Positions 61,501-64,000 of a stretch of DNA of 64,000 nucleotides are shown one piece after another. Made by a program: the position numbers and the translations under genes. The stretch spans positions 1 through 64,000 of the forward strand of contig JAECUM010093588.1 in NCBI GenBank assembly GCA_016617855.1, in the 5' to 3' direction. This stretch comes from Megalonaias nervosa. Lineage: Eukaryota; Mollusca; Bivalvia; Unionida; Unionidae. The notes under the pieces are model-generated. The model did no database searches. It had not been told where the DNA came from and was given only the letters and a program-made list of their open reading frames with translations. The stretch's first letter is position 1, and each line of letters begins with the position of its first letter.

Positions 61501-63009
61501 TAAAGAGAAAAGGATGCAGAAAATGCAATATAAACTGCGTATGATGTAGTTATAAAAGCGTACAATTTTCACCAAGTGACATTTTGTCACCAAATTTACA
61601 GCGTACGGGTTTCTCAGGGTGTTATTTTTAGCACCGAATTTACTTACCCCACCTAAGCGAGGTTACCAACTGTAATGTGGCGAATTTTGAAGACTTATTG
61701 AAACTTAAGGTTGAATAAATTGTGCTTTGAAGTTATCATAGTCAAGCCAGAAAGGTCTTGAGAAAGTTCACTGATATTTCACTTATTTCATTTCTGAAAC
61801 ATAAAAGGGTCTACGTTTAAGCTTCAGTGGAATTGACCGAGTCATCGTAACGGTTTAGTGACACAGAGTACATAGAATTACCGACCGTATCGGTTGGAAG
61901 AGGACTTCATGTCAAATAATTGATCTTCAAAGGAAAGCTAATTGCAGCATATTTTAGGCTGGTGAAATCTGGTGAAAGACATGATTATTTGGGGAGAATT
62001 TTAGGAACAGTTACTTCCGATTGGTCAGTAAAAATTAAGGCGTACACTTTGGGAGACTGAGGATTTAAGGGTACCAACTTGCTCAGAATTCTTTAGTTCG
62101 ACTCTTGCCTTGTGAGAAGACAAAAGGTCCGACTCCTTGGGAAACTTGAGAATAGTGTTTTCCCTTGTAGAAAGGCCAGATAGCTGTCTTAAAAAGGAAA
62201 ACAGGCTATAGTGCTAGGACGCACGGTTTGTGTGGGAAAAAAAAACAGCATTAAGGTACGCAATTTTAGTTTCCATATAATATTCTATTTCATTTGTTTG
62301 TTGGGATTTTTTTTGCAAATGTGTTGATATGCATATGATTCATGCATGTATCGTGTATTCATTTCGTAGGACTCTGTCGATATGTTAGAGTGTTATGCAG
62401 TTTAATTCTTTAATTTTACAGTTCATTGATAGAATTGACGGATTGCATGTAATCAAATATTAAATGTGTAGAATTCCATAGGAATTTATGATGTAACCCA
62501 AAGAATGCTTAAATATGCAGTATTTCATAGAGATTTATGAATTAACCCTAATATTCAATGTGTCATATTTTTTATGATTACATAAATTGATTTCCTGTGT
62601 AGGATGATATTGTTATCGTGAGTTAATGACAATTGTATATTTATATATGATTTCGCAATGCTTAATTGATCTTGCAGGTTATTGGTTACTGTAGCTAGAT
62701 TTAGTGAATATTATGCCATAAGTGACTGAACATTTATCTTATTGAACAGAATCGACTAGTCAAATGTAAATAAGACGTGTAGTAATGTATGCTGGTATAT
62801 ACGGTCGCATTTGTCTGTAGAGAGCATGTGGTAATTTCTAATCAATTGCCGTGGGCGAGGGCAATGAACTTCGAGCTAGGGTCATTTGTACTAAATATAG
62901 CGGTGTACCTTACCGAAATACAGAAATCTGTAAGGACAGTTATTTGTTAAGATCACATTATGTCAGAATTTATGCAGTGTGAATCGCTAATCTGAATACG
63001 AACAAAGAG

Positions 63010-63015
<6 letters not shown>
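58564..63015. other. Gene-free stretch
   Basis: No gene recognised. It includes a G run at 58867-58875, GA-rich sequence at 59178-59210 and a 34-bp duplication at 61343-61410. A 135-codon + strand frame at 61018-61425 ends across that duplication; it has no recognised domain and no splice support. Confidence 0.5.

Positions 63016-63077
<62 letters not shown>
63016..63077. repeat. (TA)n microsatellite
   Basis: About 31 TA units. Confidence 0.97.
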
Positions 63078-63081
<4 letters not shown>

Positions 63082-63332
63082 TAAGTGGTGAAAACATATC
63101 TAGCTCTCGTAATACTCTCGTATTTAAGGAAACACTTTTATTCCCTTCCGGAAAAGGAAAACCCGATGAGTCAGAGGGAAATCCGCATCTAGAAGAGGTC
63201 GGAATAATCAGGGGTCAGAAAGGGGACCAAAGCGCACGCATTAGACGTGGAAACCAAGACAAGAGGAGAGAGACGTCAGGTGATGCTGTCAAGCGTGGAA
63301 TTGTACTCTCTAATTCACCACTCGTAACATGA
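63078..63332 (+). other. Unassigned open frame of 84 codons
   Basis: Open from the end of the (TA)n block to a TGA at 63330-63332, with no ATG. The residues are protein-like and rich in charge: QISGENISSSRNTLVFKETL at the start, LEEVGIIRGQKGDQSARI in the middle and KRGIVLSNSPLVT at the end. I do not recognise it. It could be a terminal exon, a retroelement fragment or chance. Confidence 0.25.
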
Positions 63333-63366
63333 TGTAAATTGAACACTGCGACTAAATTCTATCAAT

Positions 63367-63490
63367 GTAAATCTGTTGGATTGAAAAGTGAAATTTTGGT
63401 TATGTATTAATTGATTACATTTATTTTAGTAAATCTGTTGGATTGAAAAGTGATATTTTGGTTATGTATTAATTGATTAAATTTATTTTT
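63367..63490. repeat. 62-bp tandem duplication
   Basis: Two nearly identical copies (63367-63428, 63429-63490) beginning gtaaatctgttggattgaaa. Confidence 0.95.
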
Positions 63491-64000
63491 ATGTATTGGT
63501 AAAGGGGGCTCGTAGTTGTTTGTTTCTTTCAATAGCCTTGCTCAGCTATCTCTTAACGTTCCATCTATCCGTCCACATTGGGCAATAACACCGTGGGAGG
63601 TCATACCCTAGTTAACGATCGCCAAATCAATTAAGGAGGCTTTAATGTTTAAAGCCCCCCGTTACACCAACAATGAGGAGTATAACGTCCCCTTTTATTC
63701 AGTATTACTCCTCGAAGTAGTTCTAACATGGAGCTTTGTTGAAAAGCAACGGGGTGAAAATTCTGCGGTCAGACCTCCGTTAATTATCCTATATATTTTA
63801 TACCCATGCTTTTTCAAGATGAATTAAATGCAACGTTCCATTAACCCTATGATTCCTTTGGGCGAAAGCGTCATGATAGGTCCTTACAAACAGCAAGATC
63901 TGTCATCACTTGTCCATGATAATTATGTTCAACAGCTGATAAAATGTTACCGGTGCCAAATCCATTTCCGTGTCATTAAATACATAGCTTTTGACCATAT
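63491..64000. other. Gene-free stretch to the window end
   Basis: A 60-codon frame at 63645-63827 has no recognised motif. Nothing else is seen. Confidence 0.55.

Overview
This window reads as nuclear DNA of a large, repeat-rich invertebrate genome, most likely a mollusc. It is AT-rich, full of long dinucleotide microsatellites, and contains tRNA-derived SINEs, decayed L1-like and CR1-like LINEs, mariner remnants and several small inverted-repeat elements. No prokaryotic operons, rRNA or authentic tRNA genes are visible. The mollusc assignment is an inference from repeat style and from one invertebrate-looking gene exon; no species can be named.

The only confidently recognised host gene is the first coding exon of a cAMP phosphodiesterase 8 gene (PDE8B-like) at 50218-50469 on the + strand. 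It has the MGC lipid-anchor N-terminus, the conserved YCRDS...SNSP block and a GT donor right after the last conserved codon. The rest of that gene must lie beyond 64000 or in exons I could not see. Three weaker coding-exon candidates on the same strand have good splice-site context but no recognised product: 13649-13729, 35880-36056 and 48745-48864.

Layout. 1-2.2 kb: a decayed LINE reverse transcriptase and a double-hairpin MITE. 3.3-7.8 kb: a minus-strand L1-like LINE (endonuclease plus RT), a second C-terminal copy of the same family, a long ACAAT array, and a 39-bp minisatellite grown from the endonuclease SDH motif. 8.5-24 kb: SINEs, a hAT-type MITE, a candidate promoter and first exon, a minisatellite carrying AP-1-like sites, and the second double-hairpin MITE. 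24-33 kb: a 37-bp-TIR foldback element, an unnamed dispersed family, and modular repeats of about 145 bp. 33-47 kb: three mariner remnants, SINEs, and a CR1-like LINE broken by a SINE. 48-64 kb: the PDE8 exon, a minisatellite split by a transposon with an 8-bp target duplication, a second modular array, more SINEs and an unexplained open frame at 63.1-63.3 kb.

The window therefore looks like the 5' end and upstream flank of one gene set in transposon-derived DNA. The most distinctive signals are repeats that arose from, or carry, definable parts: an endonuclease motif turned into a minisatellite, MITEs made of two hairpins, and modular arrays sharing one terminal sequence. SINE-A, SINE-B and SINE-C are my own labels for families seen here. 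All calls come from reading the sequence by eye; none has been checked by a search.
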